DNA of 64,000 bases from Allodiplogaster sudhausi (lineage: Eukaryota; Nematoda; Chromadorea; Rhabditida; Diplogasteridae), in contig CALZFC010000027.1 in the NCBI GenBank assembly GCA_945643635.1, forward strand, positions 2,433,501-2,497,500, written 5' to 3'. Positions within the stretch are counted from its first letter, which is position 1, and every line of letters starts with the position of its first letter. Positions 34,501 through 44,293 of this stretch are shown here, in pieces. The position numbers and the translations under genes were made by a program. Below the pieces are notes generated by a model. The model made no database searches and was not told the origin of the DNA. It saw nothing but the letters and a program-made list of their open reading frames with translations.

Positions 34501-37500
34501 GCGGAAGTGAAAGCGAAGTTGGAAGAGATGAAGAAAAGGGGAATAATTCGGGATAGCTGTTCTCCTTGGTCTTCTCCCCTTGTCATTGCTCTGAAAAAGG
34601 ATCGTTCGCTGCGTTTGTGTGTTGATTATCGGAAGTTGAATGCGAAAATTAAAATGGACGCTTATCCCCTCCCATCGATCGATATGACATTGCAACAGTT
34701 GCGCGGGAAGCGATGGTTTTCAACACTGGATTTGATGAGCGGGTATTGGCAGGTGCCACTGGAGGAAAGTAGCAAGGAGAAAACCGCTTTTGCAACCATG
34801 AACGGGCATTACGAGTGGAATGTGTTGCCATTCGGGTTGTCAACATCGCCAGCCACTTTTCAGCGAGTGATGGAGAGAGTGTTGAAGGATGTACTTGGCG
34901 AGAAAGTGCACGTATACATTGATGACATTCTTATTGCAACGGAGACAGAAGAAGAACACGCAGAACAATTGGCGAAAGTGTTTGCAGCAATGGAAGAACA
35001 CGGGTTGAAGTTGAAAGTGCAGAAGTGCAAGATTGCACAAAATGAAGCAGAGTATCTGGGGCACCAGATAACAGTAGAAGGAGTGAAGATGGACGCAGCA
35101 AAAGTGGAAAAGATAAAAGATCAGAGTAGGCCGCGAGATAAAAGTGAAGTGAAGCGCTTCTTGGGGTTGTGCAGTTACTACCGCAAGTTTGTTCACTGTT
35201 TTGCAGAGAAAGTCCTGCCTCTGACCAAGTTGACAAGTGAGAAGGTAGAGTGGAGATGGGGCGAGAAGGAAGAAAAGGTGTTCTGCGAGATGAAGGACAT
35301 TCTCTCATCCGCGCCAATTCTTGCACAGCCAAACGTAGAAGGAGCCAAGAGTGGAGAGCGACCATTTATCATTTACACTGACGCATCGAAGGAAGCAATT
35401 GGGGCTGTGTTGTGTCAGGAAGGGGACGATGGTCATTTGCATCCTCTTTACTTCGCATCTAAAAGGTGTAGCCCTGCCGAGAGAAACTACCATGTCACTG
35501 ATAGCGAAGCATTGGCCATTGTTTTTGCACTGAGGAAATTCAGGCCATTCTACTTCGGGACACGAGTGGTGGTGAGAACGGATCATCAGCCACTGAAAGC
35601 GATGTTTGGGGAGAAAAGTGTCTCGGCGCGCATTCTGCGGTGGGCGCTGGAGATACAGTCTTCAGATGTCTCCATCGAATATGTGATAGGTGCAGCGAAT
35701 CGAGTGGCCGACGCATTGTCAAGGAGTCCAGTGGCAATCGATAAGTCGGACAGCGAGCGGGTAGAAATCGATCGAGTGGTGAATAGTGTGCAGAGGGGGG
35801 AGGAGAGAAAAGAAGATAGCGAGAAAGGTGAGAAGGCGCGAATAGTGAGAAGTGTACAGTTGACGGGAACAAGAGAGAAGTGGAAGACGAAAACGGCAGA
35901 AGACACAAAAGGTGCAGAAATGCTAGAAAGAGTGAGAGAGAGCAGGGAACAAGCAGTTCGAGAAAAAGGCTGGCGCTGGACTGAAGAAGGGGGAATTTTG
36001 AGCGTACAGGGAGCAAGGGGAGGCAAAAGGTTCTTTGTACCGGAGTCTCTGCGCATGGAGATCCTCGGTCAGTGGCATGATGGAGCATTTGGTGGTCACT
36101 GGAGTGCAGAGAAGGTGACTAGGAAATTGATGAAGGACTACTACTGGGAAAGAATGAAACATGACGTAGAGCAGTACGTGAAAGAGTGCCGAGTGTGCGA
36201 ACAGTTCAACACCAAGGAAAAATTGGTACCACCGCTGAAACCGATTTTGGCGAGTGAACCTTTTGAAATTGTTGCATTTGATGTTCTGGAGATTGGCACA
36301 TCAGTGAACGGGAATAGGTACATCCTTTCAATCATTGACTCATTCACGAAGTTTGGAGCAGCCTTTCCGATGGAGACAAAGAGCGCGAGAGAGGTAGCAG
36401 AGAACTTCCTTTCTGGTTGGGTGGCACAGGGAAGGATGCCTAGAGTGTTGTTGTCGGATCAAGGAGGCGAATTCGTAAACAAAGTAATGACTGAACTGCT
36501 GAACAAAATGGGAGTAGAGCAAATTGTAACAAAAGGTTACAACCCGCGCGAAAATGGACTAGTCGAGCGATTTAACCAGACGATCATTCGGTTGCTGCAA
36601 AAGAAAGTGAGAGAGCCGGAGCGCTGGGATGAAATGTTGCCATTTGTCATGTTCACTTACAATTCTGCCCCACATTCCAGCACGGGAGAGTCACCATTCT
36701 TCTTAGTGTATGGCAGAGACCCGCGGCCACTGGGAGAAGCTTTAGCAAAGAACGAAAATGTCGGAGTAGATGTAGATGACTATAAGGTGAGAATGCAGGA
36801 AACATTGAAGGGGGTGTACCAGAGTGCGAGAGAGAATGCAGAGAAGGAGGCAGAAGCGAGAAAGAAAGAATACGACAAGAAGCATAGAGTAGAAGGAAGG
36901 GAATATCCAAAGATTGGTGATCGGGTTCTAGTATTTGTGCCAGCAGAAAAACGCGCAGCGTCCATTCCAAAACTGTGCAGCGAGTGGCAAGGGCCTTTTC
37001 GAGTGATTGAAGTGAGCCAAAACTCAGCAAGAGTGAAGGAAATAATCGGAAAAGGGGAACTCATTCTTCCATTTGATCAGATTAGAATCACAAGAAACGA
37101 AGAAAACATTGAGAAAACAGACGAGGAGGCAGAAAAGAAAAGGAAGAGAATGCAGAGAGGAATTAATATGATTTCCAGGTGCGAGAGACCGACTGTCTGG
37201 AAGGGGCCAATCACTTGGGTGGTGCCTGAAGAGTGGAAGAAGCACCTGCTGCATCGAAGGGACGAGACGTGCATCGGATTCAAGGATGCCGATGACCTTC
37301 TTCAAGTGCTGCGATACGTTCAAGCTCTCGAGTGCAGAACGAACGTGGTGGTGGTTCCGTGGAAAGAGGACAAGGATTGGAAGGAACTGGGAATGAACAT
37401 CACGGCACAATTCAATCGGATCGAAGAAATGGCAATGGAATACAAGGCGGAGATCGTTGTCTTTCCGGATTGGCCCATCGACAAGATCACTCGCGAAGAA

Positions 37501-37968
37501 CAACATCAAATGGAGGGCATCTTCGAGAGTGTCATTGATGTTGGAATGCGTCGCTCTGTGGTGAACACGACGACCACAGCAAAGGAATCCACCACTCCAG
37601 TCATGCTCTCCCTCGGTACTAGGAAGTCTGGAGAAGATCTCTCCGAGAAGAAACTGCTGAATTACACGAAGGAAGTGACACGCGCAGTGGGAATCAACCT
37701 GGACTTTTTGAAGGAGAAGGTAGGATTCCGGATTCCCAAGAATAGTGCGTGGTGCCAGCAAGGAAAGAAGGAGAACGAAGTCGAGAAGCGATTCTGGCCC
37801 CGCGGAGAAACGGTGATGCGTGGTCGCGGCCTGGCATGCAACAATCGTGGAGGTTACGAAAACCGTGGAAGATACGGTACAGGTGGCCGTGGCAGAGGAG
37901 GATACGGTAACCCGTACCGTAACTACAACAACCAGCAGCACTTCAACGCGCCGGGACGTCGCTTCTGA
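31555..37968 (+). CDS. gag-pol: Gag-Pol polyprotein of the Ty3/gypsy element (2137 aa)
   Basis: Single frame without a gag-pol shift. Residues about 1-290 are charged and coiled-coil-like. About 300-560 is the gag/capsid region (FDKGFGARPFAEFIDKLELK). A single CCHC zinc knuckle starts at 635 (CFNCQQTGHMQFNC). The aspartic protease has LDSGSEV with D708; the motif is DSG rather than DTG. Reverse transcriptase shows LCVDYRKLN, FGLSTSPATFQRVM and YIDD at 1121-1124. RNase H has YTDASKEAIGAVL (D1276). Integrase has a zinc-binding HHCC set (about H1508/H1515 and C1545/C1548) and catalytic D1576, D1635 and E1671 with D-35-E spacing, then a GPF motif. About 270 further residues follow, ending in an RGG/YGN-rich tail from about 2088. 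All catalytic motifs are present, so the element may be active. The ATG at 31555 is the first long-frame start after the leader. Confidence 0.96.
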   Translation: MGLSRMTDDEIIAEKQRREERKKMDEEALLARKENEEMTNGAINNEEELLGEGDGDEDDKGEVEKAREELEQLGRENQGRVSEDGKLYLHFEQLCKQNGVMKKRIAEDALNALTEIDEQRIENGKLAMKYARRWLMLVEDEENDELQGKNKSKKKSTNDVTKKLDLIMAELESNKKEMANMRKMAEEKEKKLEVEKKRTAQLLQEKEELGKEIIKLKKERDKNKRKEEEEGEQYENEQIFPFQLQKHSIREKGPAEKSMTERQPLRREQEQGRTRRRERSDARRSQSRESERSGQSERSGQSGRSGRSRGGSRWEELLCQNLVAQSLPAVVPFDKGFGARPFAEFIDKLELKYRNILSDDSMMITVLKGHLEKDARRIFESVTRGRELSYSTIVRKMKERYKGDKLMAEYSATVNWEKMYMREDESITKFTLYLEELADRAFPRMTEEHLAPIMAKKLVSQLTRWRNYPDLLREMETSSDEMVYLNLKEAAIRMEIVERRGAPFAGGDRRFGQHGNVRQSGGRENTSGGTNGRENEAERGRPFFSIRTAQQGRMPWNRQTVSNSNSVQPWSNRQAGSQPINNRPFNSHPVSAQPGNAQPAQPVRSERENEIAGTRGDYSRNNANTVPLGKFAGTCFNCQQTGHMQFNCPQPRRQNKVQREKESTVGDGSAESREQLPPESMEEKELFWKPLQRVKVSLNGVTVDAILDSGSEVTTVPVEVMNRVKEKGEVEWREVRPGEVLDATASRLKILSKALITLEMDGEKEKVGVYVVENGVDMLLGQNTVKMWGKREGIWCECENEGEPAVIAASAYIPAHTTVEVHLKVPEQGDRNFIVETVGGLSEGVVSGKGESRILSVYNPFSVPLRLKKNERMGEWRKAEWMSLEDVEEEVEKEGIENRRVQVQRRGDEKNDSDRTKEVLQAVEENGKLEGEKCQAVVKQYHRVFALCEEEMGKTNLVEHFVDTGEAIPIKIKQRPVPLGLQAEVKAKLEEMKKRGIIRDSCSPWSSPLVIALKKDRSLRLCVDYRKLNAKIKMDAYPLPSIDMTLQQLRGKRWFSTLDLMSGYWQVPLEESSKEKTAFATMNGHYEWNVLPFGLSTSPATFQRVMERVLKDVLGEKVHVYIDDILIATETEEEHAEQLAKVFAAMEEHGLKLKVQKCKIAQNEAEYLGHQITVEGVKMDAAKVEKIKDQSRPRDKSEVKRFLGLCSYYRKFVHCFAEKVLPLTKLTSEKVEWRWGEKEEKVFCEMKDILSSAPILAQPNVEGAKSGERPFIIYTDASKEAIGAVLCQEGDDGHLHPLYFASKRCSPAERNYHVTDSEALAIVFALRKFRPFYFGTRVVVRTDHQPLKAMFGEKSVSARILRWALEIQSSDVSIEYVIGAANRVADALSRSPVAIDKSDSERVEIDRVVNSVQRGEERKEDSEKGEKARIVRSVQLTGTREKWKTKTAEDTKGAEMLERVRESREQAVREKGWRWTEEGGILSVQGARGGKRFFVPESLRMEILGQWHDGAFGGHWSAEKVTRKLMKDYYWERMKHDVEQYVKECRVCEQFNTKEKLVPPLKPILASEPFEIVAFDVLEIGTSVNGNRYILSIIDSFTKFGAAFPMETKSAREVAENFLSGWVAQGRMPRVLLSDQGGEFVNKVMTELLNKMGVEQIVTKGYNPRENGLVERFNQTIIRLLQKKVREPERWDEMLPFVMFTYNSAPHSSTGESPFFLVYGRDPRPLGEALAKNENVGVDVDDYKVRMQETLKGVYQSARENAEKEAEARKKEYDKKHRVEGREYPKIGDRVLVFVPAEKRAASIPKLCSEWQGPFRVIEVSQNSARVKEIIGKGELILPFDQIRITRNEENIEKTDEEAEKKRKRMQRGINMISRCERPTVWKGPITWVVPEEWKKHLLHRRDETCIGFKDADDLLQVLRYVQALECRTNVVVVPWKEDKDWKELGMNITAQFNRIEEMAMEYKAEIVVFPDWPIDKITREEQHQMEGIFESVIDVGMRRSVVNTTTTAKESTTPVMLSLGTRKSGEDLSEKKLLNYTKEVTRAVGINLDFLKEKVGFRIPKNSAWCQQGKKENEVEKRFWPRGETVMRGRGLACNNRGGYENRGRYGTGGRGRGGYGNPYRNYNNQQHFNAPGRRF

Positions 37969-37980
37969 AGAGGAGGGGGA
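37967..37980 (+). promoter_or_regulatory. Polypurine tract
   Basis: GAAGAGGAGGGGGA directly precedes the 3' LTR and overlaps the Gag-Pol stop codon (TGA 37966-37968). It is the expected plus-strand primer site. Confidence 0.9.
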
Positions 37981-38376
37981 TGTAGCAGGGTCGTGCCCTG
38001 CCGTATGCCCCATTGAACCTTTATTCATTTTAAGTGTTTTATTATAGTGTAGCCACGTTTTAGACTTAACATTGTAGCTTATAGTTTTATGTTTTGACGG
38101 GTGACTCAACTTAGGCTGAGTCACTGTTTGGTCGGGTGGCCGCAAGGAGCGGCAGGTCGAGGAGTTTCGTGTCTATTTATTGTTGCCTGCGGGCTTGTGT
38201 TTGTGTGTTAAGGTATTTTGATTGCTTCTCATATAAGAATATAAATTCTTATCGCGTTTCTCGTTTCGTGTTGAAACACAGTTCAGGTCGGGAGTCGAAA
38301 GTAGTTGAAGAAGAAGGGTCTTTGTTTGTCGTCGAGATCGAACTTGTCGTTGAATCCGGACCTATCGAGGCCGACA
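37981..38376 (+). repeat. 3' LTR
   Basis: 396 bp, the same sequence as the 5' LTR by line-by-line reading. It is followed by the GCCA target duplication and then BTB coding sequence. Confidence 0.95.
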
Positions 38377-39020
38377 GCCAACAAGCAGATCAAGGCGCAC
38401 CGTTGCATCCTCGCCCAGCACTCGATGGTCTTCCGTTCCATGTTCCAGTGCGAGATGATCGAATCGAAGGACGGCATCATCGACATTGCGGACGCGAGCT
38501 TCGAGGCGGTGAGGGCTTGGATTATCGATTGATTTTTTTAAACACCCCCTCCCTCACCATCACCCTTTTCCATTTGTCCTACTGCTAATCTAAGTACGAA
38601 ACAAGCAGCCAGATACTGAAAAGTAGTAGAGTTCTGCTAGCCTACTCATCACTCTTTATCTGCTATCTCTCTCTCTCTCTTTCCCTCTCGATCTTTCTTT
38701 CTCTCTCTTTCTCTTCCCTTCTCTCTCCAGGTCCGTACCATGGTGGACTATATGTACACGCGTAGCTTCCAGTCGACCGAGCAGTCTGCTGAAAACATCT
38801 TGGTCATCTCTGAGAAGTACGCCGTTCTGCCTCTTAAGGAGGAATGCGAGCGATTCATCATTCAATTCATCCAGCACTCGAACTTCATCAACAAGTTCAT
38901 CATCGCGGACACGTACTCGGCCAACATTCTCAAGCAGGTCAGAAGGGATGGTAGAGAATTACAAAAAGAGACATTAAGGGGTAGATTTAAAAAAAATGAA
39001 TGTAAAAATTTTACAGCCCA

Positions 39021-39180
39021 CGATGAGGTCTGTACGACGTCTGGGGACCAAGTTACGCTGTCGGGATTTGCAAACGCTGTAATTAAAAAAAACCAACGAA
39101 TCAATCAAGGCAAAGTTTCCGACATACCGACAAATCCCGACAGCGTATCTCAGTCTGCAAACGTCGTACAGACCTCATCG
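39021..39180. mobile_element. Hairpin MITE in the BTB pseudogene's last intron
   Basis: 160 bp with perfect 20-bp inverted ends (CGATGAGGTCTGTACGACGT). Further inner pairing surrounds TGTCGGGATTTG/CAAATCCCGACA. The flanking 8-mers ACAGCCCA and ATAGCTCA match at 6 of 8 positions, the two differences being C/T changes. That fits an aged hAT-type target duplication. Confidence 0.72.
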
Positions 39181-40872
39181 ATAGCTCAATCGACTTCTCT
39201 CCCACGCCACATAAAAAAACGAAGCCCAAAGCCCCAACCCGAAGACCCGAAAAACTCAAGCTCCAAAACCCCAAAAAAAAATCCTTTAAACCCTATGAGG
39301 ACAATCCAAAAATGAAGAGAACATAATCAAAAGCTTTCGACACTCGGGACTCTTCCCTTGTAAGTTGTTGTCTTTGGGACATAAATAAATATATTACGAC
39401 ATGGCATTATATAGAATGTAGCAAACTTCCAAGTGCCAAGGCAACAACATTCTCAGGTTTTTTTTTAATCTGGCAAGAAGAAGAGAACATAATCAAGCAG
39501 CTACCGCTCAAAGTTGGCGTAGGGTTACAATATGTCCTAACGTGTATCATGAACTCTTCACTAACTTTAAACATGGTTTGCTATAATTGCTTGATTTTCC
39601 CGCGATATTTTTTTAAACGAAATTGTATTTTGAAATTTCTATATCATTAAGCACGTTCTACTATATATTTGGTTAATTTGTATTAAAAGACCACATTTCT
39701 GTGACTCAGGAAAATAATTATTTCTACGTATATTTTAGTATTCCTCAAGAAAAAAAATTCAGCAATTATTTCTCGATATATGTATATCTTTTAGGCCTGC
39801 ATATTTTTCTGGTCGCGCACCACAAAACGCTGTTCCGCTCCGTCCAATGGTTTTCGCTGAAGAAGGAGCGCCCCGAACTGGCCTTCAAGCTCCTCGAGGC
39901 GGCGGTTGAAGGGAAAATCTTAGAGATCTCGGCGTGAATAGTTTTGAAATTGCTGCTAAGGAACTAACGAATAAGCCGAAATGTAAATAGCGTCAGTAGC
40001 TTGCTACTCTCGAACTAACGCCAACTGTGAATCGAATCGCTACATCTATTGGAACTATTCTATAAAGTCACGTAGTAATTTAATGAAACGTTAGCCGTAA
40101 GCCATTTGATCATTTCCCCATGTCTCGTCTCTACCCTGGTATTGTTTTCTAAGTCCGACATTTCCTTGTTTCTCGCGAGTATACTCCTTCCTTCGATTGC
40201 CTGCTCGTTTACAGGCATTCTCTTTGATGTCCTTGTTGATCGTTAGCTCACATGACTTTCTATTCTGAATTGCGCTGCCTCCGAATAATGATTCTCCGCC
40301 AAATCAGTTTTGAGATGTCATAAGTTGTGGTGTTCTGTGTGTTTTGACGTGTGTAAGAATAAATAATAAGGAAAATCATGATAAAGACTTGGATGGCCGG
40401 AGGCAGATTGGTTGCTTGCTTCCAGGGGCGGGGACAATACCTCAGAATGCCTTCATTTACTCTTCTTTATCTGCGACTTCTGTTGCTGCTGCTAGGCGTA
40501 CCACATTCCCTTCTTCTACTTTTTATTCGAAATCTCCCATCTCCGCCTCTTTGTACTCATTTAACAAATTAGCTGCCACCGCATCCTGTCCTCGATAACT
40601 GATAAATGCACTCATTGTCAGCATAGGATCAGCCATCACATGTTCAATATCAGCTCTCATCTTCTTCTTTTCATACTCTTCGATAACCATTTAAAAAGTT
40701 GCTCTCACAGGAGAAATAGAGAGATAAAGAGGGTGACTGAGGGAGAGATAGAGAGATGAAGAGTGAGAGCGAGAGAGCGATCTTGAGAGAGGGAGTAATA
40801 GGGAAAGTAAGAGGAAGTGAATAGCAAAAGGGGGTGGGGTAGATGTGATTGGTGAGTTGCCTCATGTGCCTT

Positions 40873-40910
40873 TTTTCAATGTGGCAATGAAGGCATTGCC
40901 ACATTGAAAA
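40873..40910. repeat. Perfect 17-bp-arm hairpin
   Basis: TTTTCAATGTGGCAATG, loop AAGG, CATTGCCACATTGAAAA. It separates a GA-rich block on its left from a CT-rich block on its right, so it may be the centre of a decayed larger inverted repeat. Confidence 0.85.
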
Positions 40911-41814
40911 GAGGGAATATCTGGACAAGCTTCATGATTTTTTTCTCTGTATCTCTCTCTTTGACTCTTGCTATTTTTCTTTCCCTCCCTATCTCTAACT
41001 CTTTTGCTCCCTTACTCTCACACTCTCCCTCCCATCTCTCATTTCATCACCCACAGTGCCACAATATTCGTGTACAACTCGGGATTGGAGAGCATTCACA
41101 AAATTTACCTGTTACCTACTATAGAAGAGATGAAGTTCGAGAATGGGGAGGTAGAGATCGTCATTTTTTTCGACCAGGAAGAGCAATTGGGTATAAGGAA
41201 GCGATAGCATCTGACCATTGGAGCAATAGTCAATCTGGCGGTATTCCGTAAAAGTTGCATGTAAAACCTTTTAATTTTTTTAAGTAAACATAAATATATC
41301 AAAGCTAAATAAATTATTTAAGTAGCTTAAAAAAGCTAAAAATATAATATAAATTAATACTAAATTAATATTTCTTCTTTATGCCGTTTCGGCCACTTGG
41401 TTGTTGGTGGCTTACTGCTGCCAGAAGAGAAGTCTGCGACGGAGGAACTCGTAGTGAAGACGAGGTAGCATCTGTGTGGAGGCAGCAGCCTATCAGAAGA
41501 CACTTCTAGGGCATGGCTACTGCACAGCCACCACATTCGACCACCAAGAGAAGAGGTCAGAGGCGAGTGAGAGAGAGAGACAGAGCGAGAAAGCGAAAGA
41601 AAGAGAAAGAGAAATCGAGAGAGAAGGAGAAAGCGAGTTACGGAGCGTTTCTCTATGGTCATATGATCTGAAGAGGTGCGACTGTGATGATGCAGCCAGC
41701 TCTTCGCGCTATGCCGGCCGAAATTGGACAAACGTCTCTAGCGTGAGAGTGCAGAGAGACCAGAGACTTTCGTAGATCGGACGGCTCCACTCCCTCTCCA
41801 CCGGCCAATCTGGG

Positions 41815-42076
41815 TCTATCAGTGCCCATCTCCCTCTCCCGGTCAGATGTCTCTACTCCCAATCAACCGGCCATTCTTCGTCGTTCAGTGTCCCACTGCC
41901 TCTCACAAGAATACGGTACTACTCCCCTCTTCCCTAGCCATTCTGTCTATCAGTGTCCATCTCCCTCTCCCGGTCAGATGTCTCTACTCCCAATCAACCG
42001 GCCATTCTTCGTCGTTCAGTGTCCCACTGCCTCTCACAAGAATACGGCACTACTCCCCTCTTCCCTAGCCATTCTA
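41815..42076 (+). repeat. Tandem duplication, two 131-bp units
   Basis: The unit contains CATCTCCCTCTCCCGGTCAG, then ATCAACCGGCCATTCTTCGT, then ACTCCCCTCTTCCCTAGCC. The copies differ at only a few bases. The Ser/Pro-rich open frames through it are probably incidental. Confidence 0.85.
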
Positions 42077-42588
42077 TGTCAATCACTGCCCCACTACCTG
42101 TACCACCGCATCTTACTCAATTGCTGATAACTTTTTATTTGAATTAATCACTAGAAGTAGACATTATGTTCGTGATCCGCGTGCGCCAAATAATTGTGCA
42201 TGATTTAAGAAGAATTTAGAGATGACAAGTGTTGCGGCCCTCCAACTCTTATAACCACCCATTCTTCGTGCATTGTTTGCATTGACTTGTTTAGCGTCTC
42301 AGGCAGTTCCATTTCAGGCCGAAGAGCTTCGTGCGTTTGTCAGCGTAACTGCCGTCGATGGCAAGCATCAGCCACACTCTTCCATGTTCGTTCTTAGTAA
42401 CAAAAAAGATTCGAGACCTAACCTCCCCTCATTTTTGTTTTCCTTCACCAGTTCAATCAGTTCTCATGCCGGCATGTTTATTTTAGTGTGAGTAATGAAG
42501 TAGACGTAACATCTTTCCCTTTCCCGCTATATATTTGGTAGCTCCTTTCTTTCTAGCCGATGATACAGCCCTGTGACTCTCCACGCAG

Positions 42589-43726
42589 GAATCCATCGTG
42601 ACGGGATTTTCTTCCAAGGTCGGATGGGACATTGACAAGGTATTGTGTATTTTTTTAAAGTATGTGCTACCTTACTTCTTTGCAACTTTCTAAGTCTCCA
42701 GATTCTACAGTTCGAAATTTAATAATTAGTGAGAAAAAAGCGCAAAAAATTTTGTATCTCTTAAATATTCTCTTCTTCGACATTTTAAATATACATACTT
42801 ATCTTTTTTTAGTTCGAAGAAGTAAGGCGGCAGTGCAAGAATGGACAGAAGCTCGTTAGCCGCGAGTTCGGCTGCCCTCAAGCAGATCCACCGGTCTCCT
42901 GGGTGCTCGACGTATACCCGAATGGCAAGCGAGAAGAGGACACCGGCTTCGTTTCCTTCTTCTTGAGAGAAGTGTTTTTCTTTTTATTATAGGCAAAATT
43001 GAATCTCTTAAAATTGATTGTAGGCAACGTCCATTGCTCCGCAAAGTTAACTGTATCAATTGCTAGGCTTTCGTTATACTGCTTAAAAAAAGTTCTACAG
43101 AAATTAATAATTATTTTGTTAGTAAAACAAAAAGAAGAACTCATTTACAGGTCAGTCTTCAACGCGGCGAAGCGCCAATCACTGCAGAATACAAGATCTT
43201 CTCCCGACTCGAGAACAGGGAGCGTGTCATGTTCTGCGAGGGTAGGAGAGACTTCTCGCAAATGCCCGGCTGCGGCAATCATCAGGTGGATCGTTCGCGT
43301 TCTCTAGAAAATGACTGTTATTCGTACATATAAATAATACCTTTCGTTTTCAGGTCTCCAGTGAGATGGTGTCGAGTGCGCTGCGCGCAGACGGATCTCT
43401 GCATCTGGTCTGCGCTATTGAGTACTACCCGCCCGACGCAGTCGTCATCTTCCCGCGAACAAAGATATCTTTCGGCAGTGGAAACATGGGGGGATTCTTA
43501 AACTACTCCTTCTTTCTGTGTCTCTCTCTCTCTCTTTCTCTTTCTCTCCATGGTAATCCGCTCTTGCTTAATTCACCCTTCAATTACGTAAACGATAGCA
43601 CGGGGTTTAGTGTTTAAACTTTTGCAGATCTTAGCGATTGTACCTTTACGCTACAAAACCACGTTCTCTAATTTTTCTCTCTCTTCTATTTTATTCTCTC
43701 TCCCTCCGGCTCTCTCTCTACCTTTA

Positions 43727-43759
<33 letters not shown>

Positions 43760-44252
43760 ATATCTCTTTCTCTCTCTCTTTGTCTATCGCTGCCTCTGTC
43801 TCTCTGTGTCTCGCTCTCTTTCTCTTTCTCTCTCTATCTTTGTCTCTCTCCTTCTTTCTCTTTCTTTCTCTCTCTATCTTCCTCTACGGCCGTCTATCTC
43901 CCTCTTTCTCTCACATTATTTCTCTCTCGCTCTCCCTCTCCCTCTCTCCAGGTAGGCGGCAAGCAGATCCTTGCCCACCGTTGCATCCTCAGTCAGCACT
44001 CGGAAGTCTTCCGTTCCAGGTTCCAGGGTAAGATCGACCCGACGGATAGCATCATCATCATTGAGGACCTGAGCTATGAGGCGGTGAGTGTTTGGACTAT
44101 CGCTTGGTTTCCTATAACCGGGTGAGCTAACGTTTTATAGATAATCTACTAAACAAACTTCCGGGATTTATGTTTTCATTTTTAAGATAGTAAGTGAACC
44201 ATAATAGAGTTCTACCTACCTATTAGTAACTCTTTCTCAGCTCTCTCGCTCT

Positions 44253-44293
<41 letters not shown>

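Larger units (their letters stand above)
30641..38376 (+). mobile_element. Complete Ty3/gypsy LTR retrotransposon, 7736 bp
   Basis: Two 396-bp LTRs (TGTAGCAGGG...GGCCGACA, TG...CA ends) that I read as identical. A 4-bp target duplication GCCA lies at 30637-30640 and 38377-38380. The element also has a primer-binding site, a polypurine tract and one uninterrupted Gag-Pol frame. Protease-RT-RNase H-integrase order defines Ty3/gypsy (Metaviridae). Identical LTRs plus an open frame indicate very recent insertion. It landed in a BTB exon in the same orientation. No separate env frame follows pol. Confidence 0.95.
30094..39937 (+). pseudogene. BTB-domain gene interrupted by an LTR retrotransposon
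   Basis: BTB proteins of this type are usually substrate adaptors for CUL3 ubiquitin ligases. Exons by comparison with the paralogue at 42589: 30094-30159 (EMLDSELVTD then TGA), 30634-30640 continuing at 38381-38508 (KQIKAHRCILAQHSMVFRSM), 38731-38937 (69 codons, MVDYMYTRSFQS) and 39795-39937 (LAFKLLEAAVEG). Three independent lesions are visible. A TGA at 30148-30150 sits where the paralogue has a Cys codon in SDCT. A 7.7-kb retrotransposon sits two codons into the BTB exon. One base is missing near 39805 relative to the paralogues, shifting the last exon out of frame. Introns carry CT microsatellites ending at the acceptors. Confident as a BTB-derived pseudogene; the TGA argument depends on the paralogue alignment. 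Confidence 0.82.
39938..42588. other. Intergenic: repeat fragments and an exon-like relic
   Basis: Contains a perfect hairpin (40873-40910), a CT-rich tract (40940-41050) and an open block at about 41060-41208 (NSGLESIHKIYLLPTIEEMK). The open block is related to blocks near 29455 and 48250 in repeat R. It also holds a 131-bp tandem duplication (41815-42076). The 5' exon(s) of the MATH-BTB gene may start at 42270-42580. Confidence 0.45.

Noticed and set aside
37024..38145. 373-codon minus-strand frame through the 3' end of pol and the LTR
   Set aside because: Antisense shadow of pol and LTR; the plus-strand frame has all the family motifs.
43610..44031. Ser-Leu-rich protein frames
   Set aside because: Translation of the CT microsatellite inside a MATH-BTB intron.
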